DNA from: Roseateles_B sp041913905
Lineage (GTDB): Bacteria; Pseudomonadota; Gammaproteobacteria; Burkholderiales; Burkholderiaceae_C
DNA: 64,000 nucleotides
Reading direction: 5' to 3'
Assembly (NCBI GenBank): GCA_041913905.1
Contig: JAYSEK010000019.1
Span: forward strand, 28,155-92,154
Both the position numbers and the translations under genes were made by a program. The notes beneath the pieces are model-generated. The model did not search any database and was not told where the DNA came from. It saw only the letters and a program-made list of their open reading frames with translations. This document shows positions 50,480 to 59,621 of this stretch, in pieces. Within the stretch, counting starts at the first letter, position 1. The number at the start of each line of letters is the position of its first letter.

Positions 50480-50506
50480 AACCCCTTGATACGTCAAGGG
50501 GTTTTT
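50480..50506 (+). terminator. Intrinsic terminator after the CRISPR array
   Basis: AACCCCTTGA-TACG-TCAAGGGGTT (10-bp stem) followed by five Ts lies 11 bp after the last repeat. It is oriented to stop + strand transcription of the array before it runs into the convergent cas2 gene. Confidence 0.88.
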
Positions 50507-50540
50507 GCCTTTCTGCGGCTGCAAAAGCTGAGGAAGCATG

Positions 50541-50867
50541 TCAGAACAAGTCGAATTGGTCCGGTGTTTTTGCTGGGGCTTGCTTGGCTTGGCCCTGGAA
50601 CGTGATGATGCGTTCGTACTGCTTGTCGGTGAACTGCAGGATATTGACCTTGCCGCCCTCAGGCAAGGCGGCCTCCACGCGCTTGCAGTAGGTCTGAAGC
50701 TGTGTGTCACTGGTGCATAGACGCATATAGACGCTGTACTGGCTCATCTCGAAGCCGAGATCGAGAAGGGCCTTGCGGAATTCGGTGGCGGCCTTGCGCT
50801 CGGCCTTCTGCACCACCGGGAGATCGAACATCACTACCATCCACATCAGCCGGTACCCCGTCAGCAT
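50541..50867 (-). CDS. cas2: CRISPR-associated endonuclease Cas2
   Basis: A 108-aa Cas2 of the type II kind. It opens MLTGYRLMWMVVMFDLPVV with the first-strand Asp (near residue 15), then MSQYSVYMRLC, and ends PDQFDLF. Together with Cas1 it forms the spacer-integration complex. It is the last gene of the minus-strand cas9-cas1-cas2 operon, 9 bp after cas1 and 72 bp from the array. Confidence 0.95.
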   Translation of the reverse strand: MLTGYRLMWMVVMFDLPVVQKAERKAATEFRKALLDLGFEMSQYSVYMRLCTSDTQLQTYCKRVEAALPEGGKVNILQFTDKQYERIITFQGQAKQAPAKTPDQFDLF

Positions 50868-50876
50868 GGCGCGACA

Positions 50877-51806
50877 TCAAGGTTCGGCCAGGGCGCTGGC
50901 CAGCGCAAGCGGCAGCCCGGGTAGCGGCAGGTCCAGCTTGTTGCGTTCACCGAGATAGACCTGAGCCAGCGAAACAGCCAGGCGCTGAGTGCACACCATG
51001 ACGGGGCTGGCGCCTGTCGAAGTCTGCATGTCGTCGAAGAGCGTCTGCACCAGCGCTCGCTTGGTCTCAGGCGTGACTTGCAGGAGACCCTGACGTCGCA
51101 GGTGCCAGACCTTGAGGTCCACCACTGGCCGAAAGGGTTCCATCAAGTCATCCACCAGTCGCATGGCATTGTTGTCATGGCTGTGATGCAAGCCAATGCT
51201 GGGATGCAGCCCTGCGGCGACCACGGAGCGTGCCACGCAAGCGCGCAGCACGGTGTAGCCATAGTTGAGCAAGGCGTTGAGACCGTCGCCGTCCTGGTCG
51301 CGCCTGAACTGATCTCCGAACAGCAGACTCCAGTAGCGGCGCGCGCCCTGCGCTTCCAGGTTTTCCGGATCACCGCTGCGCACCTTGCCGGCCAGGGCGG
51401 TCAGTGGCGCAGACGGAGCGCTACAGGCCTCCAACGCAGCTGCTTGCTGTTCAAGCTTGGCGCGCACCACAGCCGCCCACAGGCGTTTGTGCATGGGTAG
51501 GCTGGCTGCAATCTGGGCCTCCATGCGCTTGGCCTGCTCGAAGTTGCCTTCGATGGGGAGCAGCATGCCCACGGCATTGTGATTGGCGGCGCACAGCACG
51601 AAGGGCGCACCGCGCTCGGCCAATGCCACCAGCAGGTTGTTGGTGTAGCTCAAGCCTTGTGCGTTGGCGATGACGGCGGCGATGTCGTCCAAGGGAACGC
51701 GCCCGAGTTCTTGCCCGTCGCCATCGCTGCACCGGACCAGCATGAATCCCCTGAACAAGGACAGGTGGCGGCGGTCATCGGCCACCTCGACGATGCGGCC
51801 GATCAT
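50877..51806 (-). CDS. cas1: CRISPR-associated integrase Cas1
   Basis: A 309-aa Cas1 that inserts new spacers. The metal-binding residues are recognisable: Glu in DPENLEAQGARRYW, His in SIGLHHSHDNNA and the acidic pair in RLVDDLMEPFRPVVD. The N-terminal beta domain begins MIGRIVEVADDRRHLS. It lies 5 bp after cas9. No csn2 or cas4 is present, so the locus is the minimal II-C form. Confidence 0.96.
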   Translation of the reverse strand: MIGRIVEVADDRRHLSLFRGFMLVRCSDGDGQELGRVPLDDIAAVIANAQGLSYTNNLLVALAERGAPFVLCAANHNAVGMLLPIEGNFEQAKRMEAQIAASLPMHKRLWAAVVRAKLEQQAAALEACSAPSAPLTALAGKVRSGDPENLEAQGARRYWSLLFGDQFRRDQDGDGLNALLNYGYTVLRACVARSVVAAGLHPSIGLHHSHDNNAMRLVDDLMEPFRPVVDLKVWHLRRQGLLQVTPETKRALVQTLFDDMQTSTGASPVMVCTQRLAVSLAQVYLGERNKLDLPLPGLPLALASALAEP

Positions 51807-51811
51807 GCGGG

Positions 51812-54800
51812 CTACTCCTTGAACCCGGGGTCCCGGAGTTCACCGATGGGCGAGATGGTGACGTGCCGAGCCTTGGCGCTTTGCAGGGACCCAGCCTGTT
51901 TGTAGGTATAGCGCCAAGAGCCTGCCTTGTCCCGATTGCGCGCATCGACGTTGGCCTCGTGGTGCTCAGCCAGGCTGAGCCTGCCGGCGGCGTTGATGGA
52001 TGCAACGCGCATGACGCACAGGCGGCCATCGATCTCCAGGCGGATCAGATCGTCAATCATCAGGCGCATCAGCAGTGCCCCGCCATGGAGGCTGCGGCGA
52101 CGGTCCTGCAAAGCAGCCCTGCCGTGGTGCCGAACCAGTTCGTAAGCCTCGAAGGTAGCAGTGACAGCGCCCTGCCATTTTCCGGATTCACCGCGCAGGA
52201 TCTCGATGCAGAAATTGCCGTCGGGTACATAGCCCTTGTACGCGCGAGCTTGGCCGTGGACATCCAGCCCATGCCGCGCGGTGCGGGCTGCGTCCCGGAT
52301 GGGAACCACGTACTCGACGGTTCGCCCGCCCTCCTGCCCGTCTGCCTTGGCCTTCTGCACCACCGTGCCGTCGCGCCGTATGCCGAACGCCGTGGCCTTG
52401 AACAGGCTGCCCTCGTGGGCATGATCCGGCTTGTGGCTCACCCAGATCGCCTCCACCGCCCGCTTCACATGCGCTCGATAGGTGGGCCAGGGGTCCGGCA
52501 TGGTTTCCACCAGCTTGCCCAAGCCCTTGCCGCGGGCATCGGCGCTGGCCTGGGCAAAGCGCTGCAGCAGGCCCTGATCCGTGACGGCCACTACGCAGGC
52601 GTCCACGGCGTGGTGGCGATGGTCGTCACGGTTCTTCTCGCCGGCCAGACCCAGGATGTCATTGAGGCCGAACTTGGCGCGCAACTGGGCCGTCATCTGG
52701 CCAGGGATCACGCGGGTGCCGGCAGGGCAGATCAAGCTCAGATACTCGCGGGCGATGCGGCTCAAGTAGCGCGTGTCGTTGAGAGCGCGGGCCAGGAAGT
52801 CCTTGTCGTCACGCAGCCACTGTTGATAACCATCTGGCGCAAAGCGATAACGCTTGGCGCGGGGCATGCGCTCAGCGCGCAGCAGGATGCCGTCGTAATC
52901 CCAGCCTTGGGCGGCAAAGTCCTCGCGGGCATCCCATGGGCTGCGATTGCCTTTCACGCGGTTGGCTTGGCGCATGGCCAGGGTCTTGTTGTTCAGGCCA
53001 TCGTCCAGCGTCTGAGAAAAGGGCAGGATGTGCTCGATCTCCACCTCCGGCCCCAGGACCATCGCAGCACTGAGCTGCACGCCGCTGTAGGGGCAGCGGC
53101 GGTCGGCCACGTCAAAGCTGAGTTCTTCCCAAAGGATCAGCTTCTGGATATCTGCATGGCGCACGCGCTCCTCGGCGATGTGGAGTGCTTCTGCGGCCAG
53201 CTTGCGCAGGCGCTCGTTGCGCCTCTGATTGCGGGCCTGCAGTTCCTGCGCCTCTCGCCGCTGCTCGTGGCTTTGCTTCAAGTCCCGAGCCACCTCAATG
53301 ATGACCTCCTTCGGGCGGCCGTAGCGTTTGATCAGCGCATTGACGACCGCGCGCACCTGATTGAGTCCGATGTGAACGGTGGGGTTGGCAATGCGGCCAA
53401 AGCGCTTCTCGGGTGGGTCACACAGCTCACCCGTGCCGAAGCCCACATGGCGTTGCAGGTACTCGCCGTAATAGGGCAGGGCAGGCAGGATCTCGCCGGT
53501 ACTGGCGGCATGACTGAGCTGGCTGTGGTGATCAAAGCCGGCGGCACGCACCGCCTTGTCGAAGCTGATGACTTCGGCTCGCAAGGCGGGGAGGATGCGG
53601 GCCAGGGCCTTGGCGGAGAGGGCTCCGTAGCCCTCGGGAAGCGGCGCATTCGCAATCTTCTCGGCCTGTGCTTCGCTGACGCCGGTGTCCTGGATCAGCC
53701 AGTTCACCAGCCGCGCTTCACTTTCTTCTTCCAGCATGCGCGTGACGATCTCATCCTGCCGCGCCTCATCGAATTCATGCCAAGCCGGGCCGAAGAAGTC
53801 GTTCTTGCTGAGGAGCATGCTGGTGGCATTGCCCTTGAGCTCGGCTCGCTTGGCGTCCGCAAGATTGAATTGCACGCCGCCGGGCAAGCCCAGCAGCTTG
53901 GGGATCGCTGACTTGAAGCTCTTGCTGCCTTGCTCCAGCGCCTGCACCAGAGCATCACGCTGAGCCAGTGTCAGCGCTTCCTCCTGTAGGCGACCGCCCA
54001 GGACGCGCAGGTGGTTGACTTCCTGCAGGATGCGGAAGCGCTGTTGGCTCGGCAGGGCCAGGGGAGCGCGGGGTTCGTCGGGCAGCAGGGTGCAGCGGCC
54101 GGGCTTGACGGGCTTCAGCGCGCGTTGATGCAGCAGGCAATCTTTCAAGTCTTGCCGGGCCTGCTCATGGAACAGGGCTGGATTGAGCGCGGCCTGCTTG
54201 GCCCAGAGGGCATCGAACTCTGCTTCCACCATGGCCCGGTCGATGTAGAGGTCGTAGCTTTTGTCGACGCGCACCTTGCCGTCGTCCTTGAGCACGCGTT
54301 GCTCACGATAGCGCGCACGCACAGTGCGCAGCGTGTCAGGCACCGAACGGTCGCTCATGCGGCGCCACAGCAGCTCGCCGACCGTGCGTGCCTTGCCATC
54401 GGTGCCGTCTGATGACAACTGGGAGCGCAGACCACTGATGGCGGCCTTCAGTGCACCGCTGTCGTTGTCCTTCCTGTCGGTCTTGCGATTGCTCTTGAAG
54501 CCGCGGCGCTGGTTGATGTGAAAAAGGGCGCGGGCAAATTCCGAAGGTGTCAGGGCTTCGTCCAATCCCTTGGCGCGCAGGGCATAGGGGTTCAGCGTTT
54601 CGAGAGCCTTGCGAGCCGCTTCCTCGGCAGGGAAGAAGCCGTGCTCGATCAGCAAGCGTTGCATGCGAGCTTTGCGCTTGAGCAGCCGATCACGGCGGCG
54701 GCGCATGGCGCGGGCCTCACGGCGTGTCACCGCAAGCGAGCTGCCGTCCTTGGGGTTGCGACCGTCGGGAAAGATTCGAACGCCAGCGCGGATGATGGCG

Positions 54801-54889
54801 CAGGGCACGCTTGCCCCATTGAGTTGAACCAAGGCCCAGCCGAGAGAAGTCGAGCCAAGGTCGAGGGCGAGACGGTATTCCAACTGCAT
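51812..54889 (-). CDS. cas9: Type II-C Cas9 nuclease
   Basis: A 1025-aa compact Cas9. RuvC-I starts LALDLGSTSLGW (D10); the arginine-rich bridge helix RREARAMRRRRDRLLKRKA follows at about residues 57-77. RuvC-II has VIIEVARD (Glu near 532), HNH has EIEHILPF (His near 620) with the following NNKTL, and RuvC-III has HRHHAVDA (near 757-763). All catalytic residues are intact. Length and the cas9-cas1-cas2 order with no fourth gene place it in II-C. GGGAGGAG lies just upstream of the ATG. The PAM cannot be read from the sequence. Confidence 0.97.
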   Translation of the reverse strand: MQLEYRLALDLGSTSLGWALVQLNGASVPCAIIRAGVRIFPDGRNPKDGSSLAVTRREARAMRRRRDRLLKRKARMQRLLIEHGFFPAEEAARKALETLNPYALRAKGLDEALTPSEFARALFHINQRRGFKSNRKTDRKDNDSGALKAAISGLRSQLSSDGTDGKARTVGELLWRRMSDRSVPDTLRTVRARYREQRVLKDDGKVRVDKSYDLYIDRAMVEAEFDALWAKQAALNPALFHEQARQDLKDCLLHQRALKPVKPGRCTLLPDEPRAPLALPSQQRFRILQEVNHLRVLGGRLQEEALTLAQRDALVQALEQGSKSFKSAIPKLLGLPGGVQFNLADAKRAELKGNATSMLLSKNDFFGPAWHEFDEARQDEIVTRMLEEESEARLVNWLIQDTGVSEAQAEKIANAPLPEGYGALSAKALARILPALRAEVISFDKAVRAAGFDHHSQLSHAASTGEILPALPYYGEYLQRHVGFGTGELCDPPEKRFGRIANPTVHIGLNQVRAVVNALIKRYGRPKEVIIEVARDLKQSHEQRREAQELQARNQRRNERLRKLAAEALHIAEERVRHADIQKLILWEELSFDVADRRCPYSGVQLSAAMVLGPEVEIEHILPFSQTLDDGLNNKTLAMRQANRVKGNRSPWDAREDFAAQGWDYDGILLRAERMPRAKRYRFAPDGYQQWLRDDKDFLARALNDTRYLSRIAREYLSLICPAGTRVIPGQMTAQLRAKFGLNDILGLAGEKNRDDHRHHAVDACVVAVTDQGLLQRFAQASADARGKGLGKLVETMPDPWPTYRAHVKRAVEAIWVSHKPDHAHEGSLFKATAFGIRRDGTVVQKAKADGQEGGRTVEYVVPIRDAARTARHGLDVHGQARAYKGYVPDGNFCIEILRGESGKWQGAVTATFEAYELVRHHGRAALQDRRRSLHGGALLMRLMIDDLIRLEIDGRLCVMRVASINAAGRLSLAEHHEANVDARNRDKAGSWRYTYKQAGSLQSAKARHVTISPIGELRDPGFKE

Positions 54890-55009
54890 CAGCGGCTCCT
54901 CCCTGGAGTCGTTATTTGGTGTGCGGCAGGCATTTGACGGCAGGAGACGGGCTACCGTGATGCAGGTTTCTACTCAGGGAAGCGTCGAAGTCCTGCGCTA
55001 ACATAGTGC

Positions 55010-55107
55010 CGCTAGCCCACTGGGATATGCGCTCTGGACGCTAACAAGCTGAAAGATGCACCAAATGGAAGGCCGCGAAGTCGCAAGACGCGCGGCCTTC
55101 GTCTTTT
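55010..55107 (+). ncRNA. tracrRNA
   Basis: Positions 55018-55037 are a perfect 20-nt complement of repeat positions 9-28. After a bulge (ACGCT), AAC pairs with the repeat's initial GTT. The nexus region (CAAGCTGAAAGATGCACC) and a strong terminator follow. A TAACAT -10-like box at 54999-55004 would start the RNA at about 55011. The gene is divergent from cas9, upstream of its start, a position seen in several II-C loci. The exact ends are estimates. Confidence 0.9.
55068..55107 (+). terminator. tracrRNA terminator
   Basis: GAAGGCCGCG (55068-55077) pairs perfectly with CGCGGCCTTC (55091-55100), with an inner GTC-GCAA-GAC mini-hairpin at the tip, followed by GTCTTTT. Confidence 0.85.
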
Positions 55108-55163
55108 CAGGTGCCAGGTCTTGCCGTCAAAGAATCAGAGAAGGATCTGATGACGGGCTGCAC

Positions 55164-56444
55164 TCACCGCCGCCCAAACATCATCTGCCTCGCCAGCGCC
55201 TTCTTCAGCGGCGGCAGCGCCTGTAGCGCGGCCAGGCCCAGGCCGCGGAGGGCGGGCAGGGCGGGCCAGCGCCAGCTGAAGCTGCGGGCGAGGAAGTCGG
55301 TGGTGAGGATGGTGGCCCAGCGATCCGGGCTGCGCTGCCATTGCACGCGTTGCAAGGCTTGCGGAACGGCCTTGCTCAGCGCTGATCCCGGGCTGTGAGC
55401 CTGCGCCTGGACCAGGGCGTCGACCAGGGCATAGGCATCGCGCAGGCCCAGATTGAGGCCCTGGCCCGCGACCGGGTGCAGGGTTTGCGCCGCATTGCCG
55501 ATGCGCACCAGTCGGCCTTCGACCAGGCTGCGCTCGGCGTTGAGCCCCAAGGGAAAGCATTTGAGCGGGCTGATGCCGCGTAGCGGCGGCAGGCCCGGCG
55601 GCAGCTGCTGGTTGAGCACGGTGAGGCGCTGGGCGTCCGTGAGCGTGGCCACCTCGTCCTCGGCCTGCGGCAGGCACCAGACCAGCGCCGCGCGGTGGGG
55701 CTGCTGCGGCGTTGGCGGCAGGGGCAGCAGGGCCAGCGGGCCGTTGCGGGTGAAGCGCTCGTAGGCCACGCCGGGCGGCGAGGCCGGGTCGAGCATCACC
55801 GTGCCCACCCAGGCGTTCTGTTGGTAATCGTGGCTGAGGCTCTTGCGGGACTGCTCGGCAAAGACACCCCCCTCGGCGATCACGACCAGGTCGAAGCGCT
55901 CGGCTATGCCCGCGTCGACTTCCACCTCGTCATCGACGGCGCGGATGCCCGCCACCGGTTGCCCGAAGCGCGTGAAGGCCCGATCAGGGCTGGCCTCGCA
56001 ATGGCGCAGCCAGGCGGCTTGCATCGGTGCCACCAACTGCCCGTAGGCCAGCACGGCGCCCAGGCGCTCCACGCCCTGCTCGCGGGCGTGGATGCTGACC
56101 ACCGGCTGCCCCGCCTCGCCGAAGGCCGGGTGCCGCAGCGTGGGCGGGGCCTGGCTGACGTGGACCTGCAGGATCGACTGCGCCGCCCCTTCGTTCCAGG
56201 CCCTGAGGCGCTGCAGCAGCTGCACGCTGCCCAAGGAGAGCGCGAGGGTGCGGGGATCGCCGCTGATGTCCTTGTCCGCCGGGCGGGCGTCGAAGAGATG
56301 GACCTGCGCCTTCGGCAGGCGCTGGGCCGCCAGCAGGGCCAGGCCCAGGCCCGCCGGGCCCGCACCGACGATGGCGATGCGCAAGGGCGCGAGCGCCGGG
56401 AGGGCTGCGGAGGCGGCTGAGGCTTCAGGGGCGGCTGGTCGCAT
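55164..56444 (-). CDS. UbiH/UbiF-family FAD-dependent monooxygenase
   Basis: A 426-aa flavoprotein hydroxylase. The FAD-binding GAGPAGLGLALL is near residue 27, FDLVVIAEGG fits the DG-type motif, and GNAAQTLHPVAGQGLNLGLRDAY is the C-terminal FAD motif characteristic of ubiquinone-ring hydroxylases (UbiH/UbiF/UbiI/VisC). It probably acts in ubiquinone synthesis, but the position hydroxylated cannot be assigned. Start MRPAAPEASA at 56444 is used; an upstream GTG at 56516 is less likely. Confidence 0.9.
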   Translation of the reverse strand: MRPAAPEASAASAALPALAPLRIAIVGAGPAGLGLALLAAQRLPKAQVHLFDARPADKDISGDPRTLALSLGSVQLLQRLRAWNEGAAQSILQVHVSQAPPTLRHPAFGEAGQPVVSIHAREQGVERLGAVLAYGQLVAPMQAAWLRHCEASPDRAFTRFGQPVAGIRAVDDEVEVDAGIAERFDLVVIAEGGVFAEQSRKSLSHDYQQNAWVGTVMLDPASPPGVAYERFTRNGPLALLPLPPTPQQPHRAALVWCLPQAEDEVATLTDAQRLTVLNQQLPPGLPPLRGISPLKCFPLGLNAERSLVEGRLVRIGNAAQTLHPVAGQGLNLGLRDAYALVDALVQAQAHSPGSALSKAVPQALQRVQWQRSPDRWATILTTDFLARSFSWRWPALPALRGLGLAALQALPPLKKALARQMMFGRR

Positions 56445-56615
56445 GGCGTAGGAGGAGGCGTCGCCCAGGGGGCAGATGCCCGCAGGCGGCGCCACGGTAT
56501 TGCGGACCTTGCGCACTATAGCGAGCCGGCTCGGCTACGCTCGCGGCCATTGCCATGAGGGCAGAGCAGGCATGGCCGGGGCCATGCCAAGCCAAGTACA
56601 GAGAAGGAGTCAGGC

Positions 56616-57596
56616 ATGCAATACCGTCGACTGGGCCGCAGCGGCCTGCAGGTGTCCGAGCTGTCGCTGGGGTCCTGGGTGACCTATCACAACCAAGTGG
56701 ACGTCAAGGCCGCGGCCGAGATGCTGGCCGCCGCGCGCGACGCCGGGGTCAATTTCTTCGACAACGCCGAGGTCTATGCCCAGGGCGCCAGCGAGCAGGT
56801 GATGGGCGAGGCCTTCAAGCGCCTGAAGTGGGCGCGCGAGAGCTATGTGGTGTCCACCAAGTTCTTCTGGGGCCTGCAGCGCGAGGGCAGCACCGTCAAT
56901 CTGCAGAACACGCTGAACCGCAAGTACCTGATGCAGGCCATCGACGGCTCACTGAAGCGCCTGCAGCTGGACTTCGTCGACCTGGTCTACTGCCACCGCC
57001 CGGACCCGCTGACGCCCATCGAGGAAACCGTCTGGGCCATGAGCGACATGATCACGCAGGGCAAGGCGCTGTACTGGGGCACCAGCGAATGGAGCGCGGC
57101 CGACATCCGCGCGGCCTGGGAGATCGCCGAGCGCCACCATCTGCACAAGCCGGTGATGGAGCAGCCGCAGTACCACCTCTTCCATCGCAAGCGCGTCGAG
57201 CAGGAGTACGCCCGTCTTTACGAAGACCTGGGCCTGGGCCTGACCACCTGGAGCCCGCTGGCCTCCGGCCTGCTGACCGGCAAGTACCGGCAAGGCATCC
57301 CGGCTGGCAGCCGCGGCTCGCTGGAGAGCATGAGCTGGCTGCGCGAGCAGCTGCAGCACCCGCAGCGCAATGCCGCGGTGGCCGAGCTGGAGGGCATTGC
57401 CGCCGAGTTGGGCGGCAGCGTCGCCCAACTGGCCATCGCCTGGGTGAACCGCAACCCGCGCGTCTCCACCGTGATCCTGGGTGCCAGCAGGCTCGGCCAG
57501 CTGCAGGACAACCTGGCCGCCCTGGCACTGACGCCGCGGCTGACGCCCGAGGTGCTGGAGCGCATCGATGCCCTGACCGCGCCGCTGGCCAATTGA
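56616..57596 (+). CDS. Aldo/keto reductase (Kv-beta/YghZ-like)
   Basis: A 326-aa NADPH-dependent oxidoreductase. The catalytic tetrad appears as FFDNAEVYAQG (Asp, Tyr), VVSTKFFWG (Lys) and YCHRPD (His). The opening MQYRRLGRSGLQVSELSLGS and the segment GTSEWSAADIRAAWE match the potassium-channel beta subunit/YghZ branch, whose bacterial members reduce aldehydes such as methylglyoxal or L-glyceraldehyde 3-phosphate. AAGGAGTC precedes the ATG. Confidence 0.93.
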   Translation: MQYRRLGRSGLQVSELSLGSWVTYHNQVDVKAAAEMLAAARDAGVNFFDNAEVYAQGASEQVMGEAFKRLKWARESYVVSTKFFWGLQREGSTVNLQNTLNRKYLMQAIDGSLKRLQLDFVDLVYCHRPDPLTPIEETVWAMSDMITQGKALYWGTSEWSAADIRAAWEIAERHHLHKPVMEQPQYHLFHRKRVEQEYARLYEDLGLGLTTWSPLASGLLTGKYRQGIPAGSRGSLESMSWLREQLQHPQRNAAVAELEGIAAELGGSVAQLAIAWVNRNPRVSTVILGASRLGQLQDNLAALALTPRLTPEVLERIDALTAPLAN

Positions 57597-57597
57597 T

Positions 57598-57634
57598 GGC
57601 ACAAGGCTGACGGCACAAGGCTGACGGCACAAGG
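57598..57634. repeat. Short tandem repeat after the aldo/keto reductase
   Basis: The 14-bp unit GGCACAAGGCTGAC occurs 2.6 times in a row directly after the stop codon. A separate inverted repeat CGGGCCAGG/CCTGGCCCG (57670-57696) lies between the convergent genes and may end transcription. Confidence 0.7.
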
Positions 57635-57708
57635 GCGGGTCGGTACGGGGCTGGGCGCGCCGCGCCGCGCGGGCCAGGATCCGCCGCCCTGGCCCGACGC
57701 GAGGCGGC

Positions 57709-59328
57709 TTACTGCGGCCGGTAGGTCACGGTCAGCTTGTAGCTGCCGGCCGTGTAGCCCTTGACCAGCACGTAGCCGTCGCTGTTGGTCGTGACGTTGA
57801 TGGTGCAGCTCTCGGTGGCCGTGCTGCCGTCGGACTTGCAGCCGTAGCTGCTGGTCGTGGGCACGGCGCCCAGCTTGCCGTAGATGTCGATGTCACCCGT
57901 GCCCGTGGTCGACAGCTTCATGCTGCCGCCCGCGGCCACCTTGAAGGGGCCGTAGCTCTTGGTCTGGCCGGTGCTGAGGCTGCCACTGAAGGTTTCGGTC
58001 TTGTCGGTGGGCGTGGTGCCGGGGCCGTCACTGCCCAGTTCCACCGCGTAGGCCAGGCCCATGCGCGCGAACTTCAGCGAATGGGCGCCGGTGCTGTCGC
58101 TGTTGGCCAGGGTGTCGTAGGCCGTGTGGATGTTCTTGTTGTCGCCGGACATGGTCGACTCGAAGGGCATGGTGGTGGCGTAGCCCTTGGCGTTCCAGGA
58201 GGCATGGTCCGAACAGGCATAACCGCAGCGGTCCGTGCCCACTGCCAGCGTCGGCAGGTAGGTCTTGATCAGGTTGGTGACGAAGGTGTTCTGCGCGCTG
58301 TCGGTGTAGTCGGTGAAGATGTAGATGTCGCTGGCCGCGCCCTTGTAGTTGGTCATGTCCAGCTGCATCACGCCCACGACGTTGGCGCCGGCGGCGGCAA
58401 AGCTGTTGGCGATTTCAGCCGAGCCGCGCAGGCCCACTTCCTCCGCGGCATAGGCCATGAACTTGATCGTGCGGCGCGGCTTGTAGTTGCTGGCCAGCAG
58501 GGTGCGGTAGATCTCGGTGAGGCTGGCGACGCCGGAGGCGTCGTCATCGGCGCCGGGCGCGCGGGTGGTCTCGGAGGTGCCGGACTGGTTGATCGAGTCC
58601 AGGTGCCCGCCCAGCACCACGATCTCGCTGGCGTTGTCCGTGCCCTTGATGGTGGCGATCACCGATTTCTGCTTCCAGCCGCTGTGGGTGAACTGCTCCA
58701 CCGTGACGTCGGTGCGGCCGTTGGCCATGGTCAGCCACTTGTTCTTGAGCCAGTCGGAGGCGTTCACGCCGCCGCTGGTCTGGTAGTAGCGGTTCGTGTA
58801 GTTGTTGGAGAGGTCCGAGATGGTCTGCACGATGTTGCTGGCCTGCATCTGCGACAGCATCGGGTTCACCACGGTCTGCTGGTCGATCACATAGCTGGGG
58901 CGCGTGGCCAGGCTGCGGCGGTCGGTCAGGATGCGGGCGTTGGTGCTGCTGGCGGCATGCAGATCCAGGGCACGACGGCCGTCGCGCTCGCTGGCATGGT
59001 GCACGTAGCCGCCGCAGCGGTGCTGGTTCTCGTGCAGCGCGGCGGACAGCGCCGGCAGCAGGGCTTCTTCAACCTGCACGAGATGCAGCTTCTCGGACTT
59101 GGGCGCTGCGGCCGGTGTGGCCAGGCCCGCGATCTCGCCACGGCGCAGCTGCGCCTCCGAGACCGCCACCGATGCGGCGGCGCGCGCCGCGGGCTGCAGC
59201 TTCTGGAGTTCGCCGAAGGCGGCGTCGCCCAGGCTGATCCAGACCTTGTCGCCGGCCTGGGCCGGGACGCTGAGGCAGAAGAGGCTGGCGGCGAGGGCCA
59301 GAGCGGACAAGGCGTTCTTGCGTTGCAT
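57709..59328 (-). CDS. Secreted M28 aminopeptidase with PPC domain
   Basis: A 539-aa secreted zinc aminopeptidase. A signal peptide (MQRKNALSALALAASLFCLS, cleaved after AQA) is followed by a propeptide. The M28 catalytic domain has the zinc/catalytic motifs GGHLDS (near 240), GADDDASG (near 259), AAEEVGLRG (near 296), MQLDM (near 322) and DHASW (near 374). It resembles the Aeromonas/Vibrio leucine aminopeptidase. The last ~95 residues form a bacterial pre-peptidase C-terminal domain (GTGDIDIY). The start at 59328 has CAGGAGACC upstream. It does not end in a GlyGly-CTERM tail. Confidence 0.93.
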   Translation of the reverse strand: MQRKNALSALALAASLFCLSVPAQAGDKVWISLGDAAFGELQKLQPAARAAASVAVSEAQLRRGEIAGLATPAAAPKSEKLHLVQVEEALLPALSAALHENQHRCGGYVHHASERDGRRALDLHAASSTNARILTDRRSLATRPSYVIDQQTVVNPMLSQMQASNIVQTISDLSNNYTNRYYQTSGGVNASDWLKNKWLTMANGRTDVTVEQFTHSGWKQKSVIATIKGTDNASEIVVLGGHLDSINQSGTSETTRAPGADDDASGVASLTEIYRTLLASNYKPRRTIKFMAYAAEEVGLRGSAEIANSFAAAGANVVGVMQLDMTNYKGAASDIYIFTDYTDSAQNTFVTNLIKTYLPTLAVGTDRCGYACSDHASWNAKGYATTMPFESTMSGDNKNIHTAYDTLANSDSTGAHSLKFARMGLAYAVELGSDGPGTTPTDKTETFSGSLSTGQTKSYGPFKVAAGGSMKLSTTGTGDIDIYGKLGAVPTTSSYGCKSDGSTATESCTINVTTNSDGYVLVKGYTAGSYKLTVTYRPQ

Positions 59329-59621
59329 GGAGGTCTCCTGAAGGTTAGGAAGATGGGACCCCACACCGCTCTGCTCATGGCTTTGAGCAATGTCAGCAGG
59401 CCCCTGTTTTGCAAACGCGCTGCAGGACAGCCAGCGACGGCTTGGCGATTGTTTGGGCGGCAATCGCCCAGCGTGCTCAGGGTTTGTGCTGGATTTGTGG
59501 TCTGTTCGGCCTATTGCCCGGAAGAAGCTGTAAGACTTGACAGGGGTCGGGCGTGCGCGACCCCCGGGTCTGTTGTGGCAGACCGACGTCTTGTGTCAGG
59601 ACGTTCGACGCTGGAGGCGGC

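Noticed and set aside
52000..55000. csn2 or cas4 gene making the locus II-A or II-B
   Set aside because: Only cas9, cas1 and cas2 are present, and the flanking gene is a ubiquinone-type hydroxylase.
57709..59328. M28 aminopeptidase as the substrate of the rhombosortase
   Set aside because: Its C-terminus ends KLTVTYRPQ, without the GlyGly motif, helix and Arg cluster.
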